Below, in pieces: positions 35,056 to 46,570 of a stretch of 64,000 bases of DNA. The DNA lies in contig CM061238.1 of the NCBI GenBank assembly GCA_030848705.1, positions 48,771,133-48,835,132 on the forward strand. The letters are read 5' to 3'. Positions within the stretch are counted from its first letter, which is position 1, and each line of letters opens with the position of its first letter. Below the pieces are notes generated by a model. It was not told the DNA's origin and made no database searches. It saw only the letters and a list, made by a program, of their open reading frames with translations. The position numbers and the translations under genes are program-made. Source of the stretch: Heracleum sosnowskyi (taxonomy: Eukaryota > Streptophyta > Magnoliopsida > Apiales > Apiaceae).

Positions 35056-36403
35056 ATCTTAGTTGTAGGACTTTGCTGTGTGCATTGTCCGGGGTTGGTG
35101 CGTGACTGATCAGCAGCCTAACCTTGTGTTTTTAAAAAAATAAAATAGAAGTCCAATTCTAATTCAAATATTGAACTCGAATTGTCTAGTAGCCACTTCC
35201 TTATGGCATTTGATTATTGTCGGAATTATCAGAACATATTCTATTCTTATCAGAAATTATATTTGTTACCATTATTGTTGGTTCGTTGATTAATAAGAAG
35301 GGGTTTCAAGCCTGCTGAACCCACTTACTCGTAGTATAATGGATTTCAAATATTAAAAATCCACTTCCTCGATTCTATTGGCAGTTGTGAGATATCTACC
35401 TTGATGAGTTTTATTCATACCGCATATCCAGTCGGTACCATATTGAAGTCGTGAACTACGTTCTTTATTCCACGGCCGAGCGCGTTGGCTCATTCTTACT
35501 CTTTTATTATTCTACTCTTCCAGAGTTGTTGGTTTCAGAAGATGTTGTGAATATATTGAAGTCGTGAAGTACGTTCTTTATTCCACGGCCGAGTGCGTTG
35601 GCTCATTCTTACTCTTTTATTATTCTACTCTTCCAGAGTTGTTGGTTTCAGAAGATGTTGTCAATGGAACTGTTATCTTTAAAAATAGTATTTTGGTATA
35701 AACTATGGTCTTGAAGACGTATGAGTTTATATTTATTTCATATTTTCTACATACTATTGTAGATATTTTGGTTCGGGTAACCGTGGCGACCAATATAAAT
35801 TCTTTCGTGTTTTAAACTATTCAGTTGCTAGAAGATGAATGAGAAATTATGGCGAATTACCAAACTTGATTTAAAAGTTTTAGAGATTACAAATGTTTAA
35901 ACCAAAAGATTATTTTGGAAACTTTTCCTATTATACTTGATAATGCACCTGCTGAGCAATTCTTTCGCTCATACTTGCTTTCTTTATATTTTTAGCCTTT
36001 CAGTAAGAAGGCATATTGGCGGGAGTTATCCGCGTAGCTGGGCAGAGAAGGAAGAAGATGTTAATGTAAAGACGTTATGATGCAGAGTATTTAGGTGTAA
36101 GGTTATTGTATAAAGTGATTTTTTTTTTAAATACTATGTTGTATCAGATTAGATTTGCCTGGTATACTTCTTGTCGAAGTTATACTAGTGTTATAGGATT
36201 TATGTAAAGAGAATGGTTGTAAAGAAGAAAATTTTGTGTAATGGAATTTTGGATTCTTGTTTCTAGCACTATAACCTTTAAAGATTCTTGGTAGATTTGG
36301 GGTCGTAGATGTATATTGTATTGGTTTAATATTGAACATGTTGTTTTATTTGAGAATGCAGAGTGACGACCAAATCCTTTGACCCCGGATTTGGGGCGTT
36401 ACA
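35056..36403 (+). repeat. Solo LTR, right part, with a 113 bp tandem duplication
   Basis: Continues the solo LTR after element N. Two nearly identical 113 bp units stand side by side (35441-35553 and 35554-35666), each containing TATTGAAGTCGTGAA and CCACGGCCGAG. It ends GGGGCGTTACA. Non-coding. Confidence 0.85.
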
Positions 36404-37091
36404 ACCTTGGTCATGTGCAGCCTTTTATGTTAATAAAAACGCTGAAAAAGAAAGAGGAGCACCAAGACTAGTAATTAACTATAAACCATTAAACGAAGTA
36501 CTTGAATGGATTCGATATCCTTTACCCAATAAAAAAGATTTAATAAACAGATTAAACCAAACAGTTATATTCAGTAAATTTGATCTAAAAAGTGGATTTT
36601 GGCAAATCCAAATTAGTAATAAAGATAGGTATAAAACTGCCTTTACTACTCCCTTTGGACATTATGAATGGAATGTATTTCCATTTGGACTTAATAATGG
36701 CCCTAGTGAAGTTCAGAATATTATGAACAATATATTCAATCCATTTAGTCATTTTACAATTGTTTATATTGACGATATTCTTATTTATTCCAATTCAATT
36801 GAAGAACATTGGAAACATTTAAATTCTTTTTTCAGAACAGTCAAGACCAATGGATTAGTACTTTCATCTAGTAAGTGTTCATTATTTCAAACAAAAGTAA
36901 GATTTCTAGGTCATACCATTCAGTATGGTAAAATTAAACCAATAGATAGAGCTATTGAGTTTGCCAGTAAATTTCCTGATGAAATACTTGATAAAACTCA
37001 ACTCCAAAGATTTTTAGGATCCCTTAACTATATAGGAAAATTATATAAAGATCTTAGGAAACAATGTAAACCATTGTTTGAACGGTTATAA
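36404..37091 (+). pseudogene. Endogenous caulimovirid reverse transcriptase, main part
   Basis: The frame continues the RT cut at 17681. It shows the caulimovirid blocks SCAAFYV, RLVINYKPLN, FSKFDLKSGFWQI, PFGHYEWNVFPFGL and the catalytic YIDD at 36765-36776, then VRFLGHTI and RFLGSLNYIG. It ends in a nonsense TAA (37089-37091) between RT and RNase H, with the same frame continuing after it. The first in-frame bases before 36404 belong to the solo LTR. Confidence 0.9.
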
Positions 37092-37607
37092 AGTAATCCC
37101 CCACCTTGGACTTCTATTCATACTTCAATTGTCCAAAATATTAAAAAATATGTCAAGACACTTCCCTGCCTTGGTATAACCAATCCTTCTGCATTCAAAA
37201 ATGTAGAAACTGATGCCTCTGAAGTTGGATTTGGAGGAATTCTCAAACAAAATTTAAATCCCTCTTCTCATGAAGAAATTGTTTGTTTTCATTCAGGCGC
37301 TTGGGATACCACCCAACAAAACTATTCAACCATTAAAAAAGAAATTTTAAGCCTAGTTTTATGTATCAACAAATTTCAGCATGAACTTTTAAATCAAAAA
37401 ATTTTAGTTAGAATTGATTGTCAGTCAGCAAAATATATTTTAGAAAAAGATGTTCAAAATATTGCATCAAATCAGATTTTTGCTAGATGGCAAGAATTAT
37501 TAAGCATATTTGATTTTGATATACAATATATTAAAGGAAGTGAAAACTCTATTCCAGATTTTCTAACTAGAGAATTTTTGCAAACAGGAGTGAGAAATGA
37601 GTGTTAG
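37092..37607 (+). pseudogene. Endogenous caulimovirid RNase H
   Basis: The frame is open from the nonsense codon to TAG 37605-37607. Catalytic acidic residues can be followed in ETDASEVGFGG, TIKKEIL, VRIDCQSAKY and SIPDFLTRE. Its stop overlaps the ATG of ORF2 by 11 bp. Confidence 0.88.
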
Positions 37608-38893
37608 AGGTAACCCTGATGGTCGAGGAAGAAGCAGCTCTCGCGGCTCTCGCGGAGGGAAAACCAGTTATGACAGTAAACTCAAGGGAATCATAATTCC
37701 CCATCCAGTTATTCCAGTTCAACCAATAGATGTAGTAAACAGGTACCAGGTTTTAGGTCAAATCCCTAAACCATATAACACTGTTCTTGCCAGTAAACCA
37801 CCAGTTATTGATCCCTTTGCAAACACGAGTAAACCCATTGTTACTACCAATAAACCAGTTATTCCATTCGAGATATTAGGAAAAGCAGTTAATGAATATA
37901 CTCAAAGAACTGAGTATAATTTATTTTTCATAGAAAATTTTATGAAACCCAGTAACAACCCAGTCAGATTAGCGGCACAATTCTTTCCACCAGGATGGCA
38001 TTTTGCTCCTTTAGCTCCATACAAATCTTTGTCATACTACAAAGATATTTTATTTGAAACAGATTCAGTAACCATTAAACCCATTATGGATAGAAGGGAT
38101 GAATCCAAAGTCCTTTACCATTCTATCTATATCAAACAGGTAATTTCTCAAGACAAATGGCATAGTCACCCATCTGATCTTCAATTACTGACTTCCAGTA
38201 ACCCACCACAACATTTTTGTTATTACGATTATATAGAAGTTTGGGATAGAGTATTACTATACCAAAACCAGTCATTCATGGTTCATCCAGTTTGACAAAT
38301 ACTTCAAAAGTCCAATACCACTCTGGTTCACAGATTGGTGGAACACCTATGGTCCTTTAAAGGCCATCATTCCAGACATACTCTTACAACAGATAGAGTA
38401 TTTTGGTAAGGTTAGGACAAGTAAAAACCCAGACTATGCGGGATATGAGATCCTCCATTTCTTTAGTAAATACAAAGTCCCTTGGATTTCAAAGTGGCAA
38501 TACAAGATTGCCACCCCTATTCAAGACACCACCATGGTCCATGAAATAGGAAGTCACAGGGCTTTAGTAACTCAACATGACGGTCATAGTTGTGTTGCCA
38601 GAATTCATTATGTCAAATGGTGGGAAAAATTTGACATAAACAGAATAGTTAACCAGGTTCAAAAAGAATTCCCAGTAGTAAAATCCAAGCCAGTAACCCA
38701 AGAAAAGAAATTATCTGAGGGATCTTCATCCTCGTTAGATATTTCTAATATCAACAGGTTATCTGCTACTGAATTAACTAATCTTTTGAGAGCCATCCAA
38801 GAAAGAGCTGGCAGCCTCAAAGAAGAAGCTTCCAAGGATAGTTCCTCAGAAGCCAGTCATAACTCCAGTCAACAATCAGTCACAAATGCTTAT
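37597..38893 (+). pseudogene. Endogenous caulimovirid ORF2 (unknown function), frameshifted and split
   Basis: ATG 37597 overlaps the RNase H end. The first part has a Gly/Arg/Ser-rich start (RGNPDGRGRSSSRGSRGG), a Pro/Val-rich stretch, and an aromatic-rich core (FFPPGWHFAPL). Near 38270-38290 the frame shifts; the second part (WFTDWWNTYGPL onward) runs to a Ser-rich C-terminal region and is interrupted by element E at 38894. The last 15 codons lie at 51110-51156. Florendoviruses are described with a second ORF of unknown function in this position, which is the main reason for preferring that group. I recognise no domain. Confidence 0.7.
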
Positions 38894-41800
38894 TGTAAGA
38901 TCCGTGAACTTTATTAATAATATAAATTGTATTATATGTGTGGAATACTTATTATGAAGTATTTTGAGTTATAATGATAAGGATTGTTAAGTTTTTATGT
39001 GTTATTTGGTGAGTCGAAAGCCCCTTTCAAATATTTCGACATTTGAAATCTTATCCAATTTTGAGCCCCGTTTTGAAAATTCAAGGGCCCCGTTGAAATT
39101 TTGTACATCATTATTATTCCTTCGTCATCTGTGTTCGGATCATTATCGGAGGATTTCTTCATATTATTATATCCCTTATTATCCGATATGATCAATAGTA
39201 ATTGTTTTATTTAAAGGAAGAAAAATTATTCTAAACCCTAACCCTAATTTTTCTAGGGTAATTGATATATCGTTCGTATCAATAAACACATCTGTTATAG
39301 CCCCAGTATTCTTGAGCATTAGTTATATAATGATATGTATTGATTTGGATAATTATTAGTCTTTGTAGATGATTATCTTTTCGTAAAACGTGTTTTTAAC
39401 CTAATTAGGGTTTTTAAACGAACCAGTGGATCAATATCGATCCAAAAATGTCATTTAGGGTATATTTTTCACTAAGTATAAAAAGGAGAATCGTACATTA
39501 TACCTCATATAATCCGTATTACAAATATATAAAAATACAAAATTCCCGAACCGTGTTCTTCGTGTTCTTGAATAATCAAACCAACTTTTGAAGGTGTTAT
39601 TGAAATCCAAATCCAAAGTTCAAGTACTAAAATCAAAGATCTCGAGCTCTAGTTTCAGAATCTTCCAACCTCATCATCATCTGGTAATTTTTCGATTTAT
39701 TATGAATTTTATAATTTTCGAATTAAATTAGGGTTTATGTTCGAATTGGGAATTTTTATTCTGTTGATTCTCCGTTCAATTGGTTGCTTGTAACATGTTC
39801 CTATGGTTCTAATTAGCAGGAATCCGTGTCTTAATTTCATGTTTATGTTCGATTTTTACGGGTTTGATTTTCGGGTTTTGCCCCGAATTCTTCTTTTGAA
39901 CAGTCCGTTCTTGTTATTGATCTGACATGAATTCTGATAGATGGCTTTCATTGTGTGAGTTGTAAGCTTCATTTTAACATAAAGAACGTAGAGTTTCATG
40001 TACCAAATTTGTAGATCGGAAAATTTGTTTAAGGTCACCGGAAAATAGTCGGGTTTGGAGTTCCGATGATGTTTTTGGTTTGTTTTTGATCGAAATGTAT
40101 TGGTATGGTTATTTGGAATGTTTTGGTATCAAAAGCCCTAAATTTGGTCGTCTTTTTGGCTCGCCGGATTCTGGAAAAATTCCGGTTGTTCTTGGCGACC
40201 CGTTTCTGTTCTTGGCGACCCGTTTTCTGACCCGGTTTCAATCTTCAAAACCCTAATTCATTTTCAGAAAACTGTTTTTGAATTTTATTTTTAAAAATAA
40301 TTCGAAAATAGTTTAAAATCTTTAAAAATTCATATTTTAATTTTAAAAATATATTTTTAATTCAGAAAAATTCTGGAAAATTATATTTATTATTTTAAAT
40401 TCGAAAATTTATTAAACTTAATTTTTTTAAATATTTTTAATTAATAATTTATTTATTTAATTAATTGATTAATTCTTTTAATCAGTTAATTCTTAAAAAT
40501 TAATTATTAATTAGATTTAATTAATTTAAAATTCAGTTTAATTATTTTCAAGCCTGATTTATTATTTAAAAATAGTTTGAGCATTTAAAGAGTGTCAATT
40601 AATTTTATATTAATTGATTTAATTACTTTTAAATACTTATAATGGGATTAAAAATCCGATTTTTGATTTAAAAATTATTTGTGACTTATTTAAATTCGAA
40701 TAAGCTTCGTGTGATGTTTTAAAAATGTTTATAAGTACTATATGGTTCGTATGAGTTGTGTAATGTGTTTTATAGTCCGTAAATGCCCGTACGAGGGCTA
40801 GTGTCTGAATTTTAAATACCGTAAATTAGACCGGGTGTCCGATACGTAACCGGTTACTTGTTTAAATGCGATAATGATTATGATTGTGTGTCAAGGATAG
40901 AATGAGGATAGTTAGACTTACTGTTATAAGTTGTTTATTATAGAATCGAGTTCCCAGAGCAAGGGAAAGGGGAAAGTAGAGTGAACGAGGTAGAAAACCG
41001 ACAGCGACGTAGACCAGGTAAGTATATGTGCCTTTATTTGTGATAAATTGTTACTGTCTTCAATACTTACATGTTATTACCCCAGAACAATTTAGATTAT
41101 CAATCCTTACCCGTACTTGGGCAACTGATTCCATTTTCGTAAATTTTCTTAACTCTTTGATTTGATCCGCATCGGAAACCCTTATTTCCAAATTCATCTA
41201 ATTTTGTCTACAACCATTGATTGTTGATTATCATCATTTGATTATTGCCTACAACCATTGATTGTTTGATTCTATCATTGACTATTGATTACAATCATTG
41301 ATTATTGATTACAACTACTGATTACCTTCTTGAACGAGTACATCGTACCGTTGAAACCATTCTGAATCTATTTCTCGGACTTTCTTTGATAATGAATAGT
41401 TGAAGCTCTTTTGCAACTATTACACCCCGTTATTGTGTACTTATCTTGTTATGCATATTATTGCGTTTACCTTGTGATAGAATTGGCATGTTTTAAAATG
41501 AGACCAGTAATGGTCGGGCCATATTTATGGTCGGAATAATTTAAGGCCCAGATTGGCCTAGGATCCAGTAGAGGACTTTGCTATAAGCAAGTCCGGGGTT
41601 GTTGCGTGACTGATCAGCAGCACAACCTTTGTATTTGAAAAATGTAGAAGTCCAATTCTAATTCCTCTTTCTTCATTAAAGATTGTTAAAAGCATATGTT
41701 TGACTTGTGTATTGTTGATTCAGATAATTGAATTCTTTCCTTTCATTATAGAACTGTGATTGATACATATATCATGCTTGCTGAGAACATGTGGCTCATA

Positions 41801-42159
41801 CTTGTTTTGTTTCTAACCCTATTCCAGTGAAGCGAGAGAATGAGAAGACACAGCGCTAGTAACAGTTCTCCCGATGCTAGGAGACCACCCCAAGTGATTG
41901 TCATTGGACGGGTAGTTGTTTTATCTTGGAAGTTAGACTAGATGTCTAGCTTTGTATATTAAGTGTGTAATAACTCTGAAAACTGGTTTGTAATAATTAT
42001 GACTTAGAAGCTTGTTTCATGCCATAATCTGGATGCGGTCTTGGATAAGGGGTATTTTATGTTATTAGATATTATGCATGTGTTATATTCAGGTTTATAT
42101 TGTGTACCGTTGGTCGGGTGACTCCCCAAATCTGTACCCCGGGTTTGGAGGGCGTCACA
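38894..42159 (+). repeat. 5' LTR of element E
   Basis: 3266 bp, non-coding. It has an AT-rich TTAATTAA-like zone near 40290-40700, a repeated ACCATTGATTGTTGATT block at 41210-41330, and two adjacent CCCTAA units near 39235. Compared with its partner it has about 50 extra bases near 39890-39945 and nine near 39555, and lacks one small duplication. Confidence 0.92.
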
Positions 42160-42162
42160 GGT

Positions 42163-42174
42163 TGGTATCAGAGC
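42163..42174 (+). other. Primer binding site of element E
   Basis: TGGTATCAGAGC three bases after the LTR, followed by AACAAG; initiator-Met tRNA primer site. Confidence 0.92.
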
Positions 42175-42374
42175 AACAAGTTATGGCATTTGAAATAAGT
42201 TAGGATTTAGGGTCCAGGATAACATAGAGGGTTAGGAATTCACCTAATGGTCATAGAAGGTCGATTAGAGATATTATGCGTAGTAATCGATTATGGTTAT
42301 AATTGCAGCCACCTAGCTCTAGTTCCGATTCAGATCCGTCAGAGCACCCGATAGAGGAGAGACATGTACCAGAT

Positions 42375-42848
42375 ATGACAGCAAGACCGTCGCGACCGAC
42401 ACTACCTCAGTCTGGACCTATAGTGGTCAGGAGAGATCCTATACCTTGTCCCATTCCACTTCGACGCATACCCGCAGCACCGCGTTCTCAGGCTTCAGTT
42501 TCCGGACCTTTGTTCCAGATCTCCGAGCCACCAGTTCCACATCACCGTTATCAGAGGATGAGAGAGGAGAGGGATTACTTTCGTAGACAGGTATTAGAGA
42601 TGCGTGGGATGCGTACAGCGGAGACAGGTGTAGCCAGAGATAGAGATAGATTCAGAGATCAGATAGGAGAGACACGGATGAGACTCAGGGTTGTGAGGAC
42701 ATTGGTAGAGACGAGGTTGCATGGACTAGCTACTAGCAGAGAGGGAGAGACTATAGCAGGGATGAGAGAGATTTTGGACTTTGTGATGAGGGAGATTGGG
42801 GAGATTTCCGGACTAGCACTATGGGATACTAGAGATGATGATCCATGA
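42375..42848 (+). CDS. Small pre-gag ORF of element E, unknown function
   Basis: An open frame lies between the primer site and gag. It is open from 42303 (a stop precedes it), and the first ATG is 42375, giving 157 residues. The N-terminal part is Pro/Arg-rich (RPSRPTLPQSG, PIPLRRIPAAPRS). The rest is Arg/Glu-rich and probably helical (RYQRMREERDYFRRQVLEMRG, ARDRDRFRDQIGETRMRL, GMREILDFVMREIGEISG). It has no stop although gag-pol downstream has five, and base use differs from the AT-rich LTR. I do not recognise the family; a DNA- or RNA-binding coiled-coil protein is a guess. Confidence 0.55.
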   Translation: MTARPSRPTLPQSGPIVVRRDPIPCPIPLRRIPAAPRSQASVSGPLFQISEPPVPHHRYQRMREERDYFRRQVLEMRGMRTAETGVARDRDRFRDQIGETRMRLRVVRTLVETRLHGLATSREGETIAGMREILDFVMREIGEISGLALWDTRDDDP

Positions 42849-43249
42849 GCCGGTAGAGACGAGGTTGGATATTATGTGGATTCCAGTCAGATAGTACATA
42901 GATGCATAGTATAGTACCAGCAGTGCACCAGGCTTATAGTATCGCCTTGGATTGTTGTTGTATTTTGTTGTACTGTTGATCAGCAGTTGTAGTTCAGCTA
43001 TGACACACTTTACTTTTGAAAGCGTTCTACGCTTGTATCGAATCTATGTATATATTTATGATAATCATCCTTTGTAGAACTATTATTATTCTCTTGTTAT
43101 TCATTTTCACTATCGTAATTGTTATTCTACTTGTGCAACGAGTGTACCCTTACGTCGTTGAAAATCCGTAAATCATGGTTCTACCAATTGTGTTCTTTTC
43201 TCTTCTATTTATGAATTATTAAATCAGTTATTGTTTGTTCATCAGCAAT
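42849..43249 (+). other. Spacer between pre-gag ORF and gag of element E
   Basis: About 400 AT-rich bases with no gene seen; presumably the leader of the gag message. Confidence 0.6.
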
Positions 43250-44389
43250 ATGCCTCCTAGACGAAATACCCGTTCGAATAGTTCAGCTGACCAAGAAGGT
43301 CAACAGAATGCACCCCCAACGGGTCATTTAGATCTGGTTGTAATACAGCTTTTGAACACCCTCACTCAACAAACTACTGCTCTAGCTCAACAACAACAAC
43401 AGATCCAACAACAGTTACTATAGCAACAGCAACATCAGCATCACCAACAGCCGCACCAGCAGGTAGTACCCGTGGTTACGTTCAAATCCTTTCAAGCAGC
43501 AAAACCTCCAGAGTTCAAAGGATCTGCTGATCCAGTTGAGGCCAAGGCATGGTTGAAGGAAATGGAGAAAGCTTTTACGTTGATAGAGGTAACGGGAGAA
43601 AAGAAAACTGAGTATGCTAGTTATTTTCTGAAAAATGAGGCAAGTTATTGGTGGGAGACTAGTAAGGCTTTAGAACCTGAAGGGTTAATTACGTGGGAGA
43701 GATTTACAGAATTGTTTGTAGAGAAGTATTTTCCTGACTTTATGCGAGATCAAATAGAGTTGAAATTTTTAGAATTGAAGCAAGGTAGTATGACTGTTTC
43801 GCAGTACGAGACCAAGTTTACCGAGTTGCCTAGGTTTATTCCGACATACGTTGATACGGAGAAGAAGAAGGCCAAGAGGTTCCAACAGGGACTGAGGTCA
43901 TGGATTCGTAGTAAGTTAGCAGTTTTGGAATTAGATACATATGCAGCCGTGGTACAGAAGGCAATGATTGCGGAAGGAGAAAGTGATTCATATATGAGAG
44001 AGAAAGAGAATAAGAAAAGAAAGGTAGGGACATTTGATAAGGTCCAGTCACCGGGAGATATTCAGAACCATTCAAACAAGAAACCAGGATTCCAGCCGAG
44101 CAGAGGTACAACTTTCAAGAAACCAGACACCGGAAATGCAGGACCAATCAATCGTCCACCAAACAATAATCAGCAAGTAGTTTCCAGACCTCCACTGCCA
44201 GAATGCAAGACATGCGGGAAGAGACATCCAGGTATATGCCACAGATTGAGTGTCATATGTTTTAAGTGTAACCAGAAGGGGCATTATGTCAGGGATTGCA
44301 AGATAGGTATTGTGTGCCATCGATGCAAGAGACCAGGCCATATGATCAAGGATTGTAGAGCGCCAGCACCCATGAACAACATGATTTGA
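43250..44389 (+). pseudogene. gag: Ty3/gypsy gag of element E, one internal nonsense codon
   Basis: ATG 43250 (MPPRRNTRSNSS) starts an acidic/Gln-rich N-terminus, stopped by TAG at 43421-43423 within a Gln run (CAG to TAG is likely). The same frame continues with the Retrotrans_gag domain (PPEFKGSADPVEAKAWLKEM, YWWETSKAL, FTELFVEKYFPDFMRDQ) and a basic stretch. Three Cys/His boxes follow: CKTCGKRHPGIC, CFKCNQKGHYVRDC and CHRCKRPGHMIKDC. A TGA at 44387-44389 separates it from the protease in the same frame. Confidence 0.88.
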
Positions 44390-44851
44390 GCTATAGAGGC
44401 ACCTCCAGTTGTTGATGTTCAGCCGTTAGCCAGAACCTATAATATGTCAATGATGGAAGCAGTGAAAGACTCCGATGTGGTGGCAGGTACACTTCTAGTA
44501 AATTCTGTTAATGCTAAAGTGCTGATAGATTCAGGAGCTACTAAGTCGTTTATTTCGGAAACGTTTGCTCGTAAATTGAATTGTTTAATGGAACCCCTAA
44601 ATGGAGTGTTGAGTGTAGAAATAGCTAACCAGGATCGTATACCGGTCAGCTCGTATTGTCCCCGTTGTGAAATTGAGATTTTAGGGAGTCATTTTTATGC
44701 TGATTTATTACCTTTCAAGTTGGGAGAATTTGATGTTATTTTAGGAATGGATTGGTTAACTGATTATGATGCGCGTATTGATTGTAAGGATAAGAGGGTT
44801 ACTTTAGTTACCCCAGAAAAGAAAGAAGTGATATTTAAAGGAGAGAAATAA
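44390..44851 (+). pseudogene. Ty3/gypsy aspartic protease of element E
   Basis: Same frame as gag. It contains AKVLIDSGATKSFIS with the catalytic DSG, IANQDRIPVS and the closing LGMDWLTDYDARIDC typical of Tekay-type elements. TAA at 44849-44851 breaks the frame just before RT. The domain itself looks complete. Confidence 0.88.
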
Positions 44852-46570
44852 ACGAAGAAATTTTTGTCAATGATTCAGACTAAGAGATTATTAAAACAAG
44901 GATGTGAGGCTTATCTCGCATATGTGATAGATACAGAGAAGGAAGTTTCTAAGTTAGAAGATATTCCAGTCGTGAGTGAGTTTCCAGATGTTTTTCCAGA
45001 AGAGTTACCAGGACTACCTCCGGATAGAGAGATTGAGTTCGCGATAGACTTAACACCAAGCGCGGAACCAGTATCCAAAGCACCGTACAGAATGGCACCA
45101 GTGGAGATGAAGGAGTTAGCTAAGCAATTGCAGGAATTGTTAGACAAAGGAATTATCAGACCTAGCGTTTCACCGTGGGGAGCACCAGTGTTGTTTGTCA
45201 AAAAGAAGGATGGGAGTATGAGACTATGTATAGATTATCGGGAGTTAAACAAACTAACCATCAAGAACAAGTATCCATTGCCCAGAATAGATTATCTGTT
45301 TGACCAGTTGAAAGGAGCGGTTCATTTTTCTAAGATTGATCTACGATCAGGATATCACCAATTGAAGGTTAAACCAGACGATATACCGAAGACAGCTTTT
45401 CGAACAAGGTATGGACATTATGAGTTTTTAGTAATGGCGTTTGGATTGACGAATGAACCAGCAGCTTTTATGGATTTAATGAACATAATTTTTAAGAAGT
45501 ATTTGGATGAGTTTGTAGTGGTATTCATCGATGATATTTTGATATATTCTAAGACGGAAGAAGAACATGAGAATCACTTGTGGATTGTGTTGGAGATTTT
45601 AATACAAGAAGAACTATACGCAAAGTTTTCAAAGTGTGAATTCTGGTTAAGGGAAGTTCATTTCCTAGGGCACGTGGTAAGTAGTGAAGGCATCAAAGTA
45701 GACCCAGCCAAGATTGAAGCAGTGAAGGATTGGGAAAGACCAAGCACACCAACTGAAGTCAGAAGTTTCTTGGGATTAGCCGGATATTATCGGAGATTTG
45801 TACATGATTTGGCAAAGATAGCTACTCCAATGACCAAGCTGACAAGGAAAAGCGAACGATTCATATGGAACGACAAATGCGAAGAGAGTTTCCAAGAGTT
45901 AAAGAAGAGACTAACTACGGCACCAGTATTAATGCTACCAGACGATCAAGGTCAATTTGTAATCTATAGTGATGCGTCTTACAAAGGATTGGATTGTGTA
46001 CTTATGCAACATGACAAAGTAATGGCTTATGCGTCGAGACAATTGAGACCTCACGAACAGAAATATCCTACGCATGATTTGGAATTAGCAGCGATCGTAT
46101 TTGCATTGAAAATATGGAGACATTACTTGTACGGAGAGAGATGTGAAATTTACACCGATCACAAAAGTCTGAAGTATATCTTTACTCAGAAGGAGCTGAA
46201 CATGAGACAGAGAAGATGGTTGGAGCTAATCAAGGATTACGACGTTTCTATAAATTATCACCCCGGCAAGGCAAACGTGGTAGCAGATGCATTGAGCAGA
46301 AAAGAAAGATTGAATATGCTGACGATGACCAAAGAATTGTACAGAGAGTTTGAGAAGTTAGAAATAGAAGTACGTGTTCCGAAGGAAGCGACAGAAATGA
46401 TTTACGCCATAACGTTTCAACCTGAATTGTTGGAAAAGATACGGAAATGCCAAGAGCAAGTCATGAACGACAATGCAAATAGTTTAACAGGCGAAGAAAT
46501 ATGTAGCCAACTGGACGACAAAGAAATCTTAAGGTTTGCTTCTCGAATATGGGTACCTAATGTAGCATAA
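44852..46570 (+). CDS. pol: Ty3/gypsy reverse transcriptase and RNase H of element E
   Basis: Open from the preceding stop; the first ATG is 44870. RT starts with FPDVFPEELPGLPP, then YRMAPVEMKELAKQL, RLCIDYRELNKLT, FSKIDLRSGYHQL, FGLTNEPAAFMDLM and the catalytic FIDD at 45524-45535. RNase H shows YSDASYKGL, THDLELAAIVFAL and YTDHKSLKYIF, with DALSRK closing. In most relatives the FGLTN block is followed by AP, here EP, and GLGCVLMQ reads GLDCVLMQ, so small substitutions exist. A stop (TAA, 46568-46570) lies before the integrase zinc domain. Confidence 0.92.
   Translation, partial: TKKFLSMIQTKRLLKQGCEAYLAYVIDTEKEVSKLEDIPVVSEFPDVFPEELPGLPPDREIEFAIDLTPSAEPVSKAPYRMAPVEMKELAKQLQELLDKGIIRPSVSPWGAPVLFVKKKDGSMRLCIDYRELNKLTIKNKYPLPRIDYLFDQLKGAVHFSKIDLRSGYHQLKVKPDDIPKTAFRTRYGHYEFLVMAFGLTNEPAAFMDLMNIIFKKYLDEFVVVFIDDILIYSKTEEEHENHLWIVLEILIQEELYAKFSKCEFWLREVHFLGHVVSSEGIKVDPAKIEAVKDWERPSTPTEVRSFLGLAGYYRRFVHDLAKIATPMTKLTRKSERFIWNDKCEESFQELKKRLTTAPVLMLPDDQGQFVIYSDASYKGLDCVLMQHDKVMAYASRQLRPHEQKYPTHDLELAAIVFALKIWRHYLYGERCEIYTDHKSLKYIFTQKELNMRQRRWLELIKDYDVSINYHPGKANVVADALSRKERLNMLTMTKELYREFEKLEIEVRVPKEATEMIYAITFQPELLEKIRKCQEQVMNDNANSLTGEEICSQLDDKEILRFASRIWVPNVA

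Larger units (their letters stand above)
17682..36403 (+). mobile_element. Tekay-type Ty3/gypsy solo LTR, split by element N
   Basis: It runs from TGTAAGATCC at 17682 to GGCGTTACA at 36403 and is flanked by the target duplication ACCTT (17677-17681 and 36404-36408). Without element N about 5.2 kb remain (17682-21556 and 35056-36403). Both parts align by eye with the LTR of element E (for example the CATCTGTTATAGCCC block and the CCGGGGTTG/TGACTGATCAGCAGC block). No internal region is present, so this is a solo LTR left by recombination between two LTRs. It is the outer insertion in the viral RT. Confidence 0.85.

Noticed and set aside
36363..36403. N-terminal extension of the viral RT frame
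   Set aside because: These bases belong to the solo LTR end; the viral sequence resumes after the target duplication.
39001..39191. Small ORFs repeated at 38997 and 47981
   Set aside because: Identical positions in both LTRs of element E and no coding features; they are LTR sequence.
39232..39247. CCCTAACCCTAA, telomere-like
   Set aside because: Only two units, present in both LTRs of element E and similar in the solo LTR, so it is part of the LTR and not a telomere trace.
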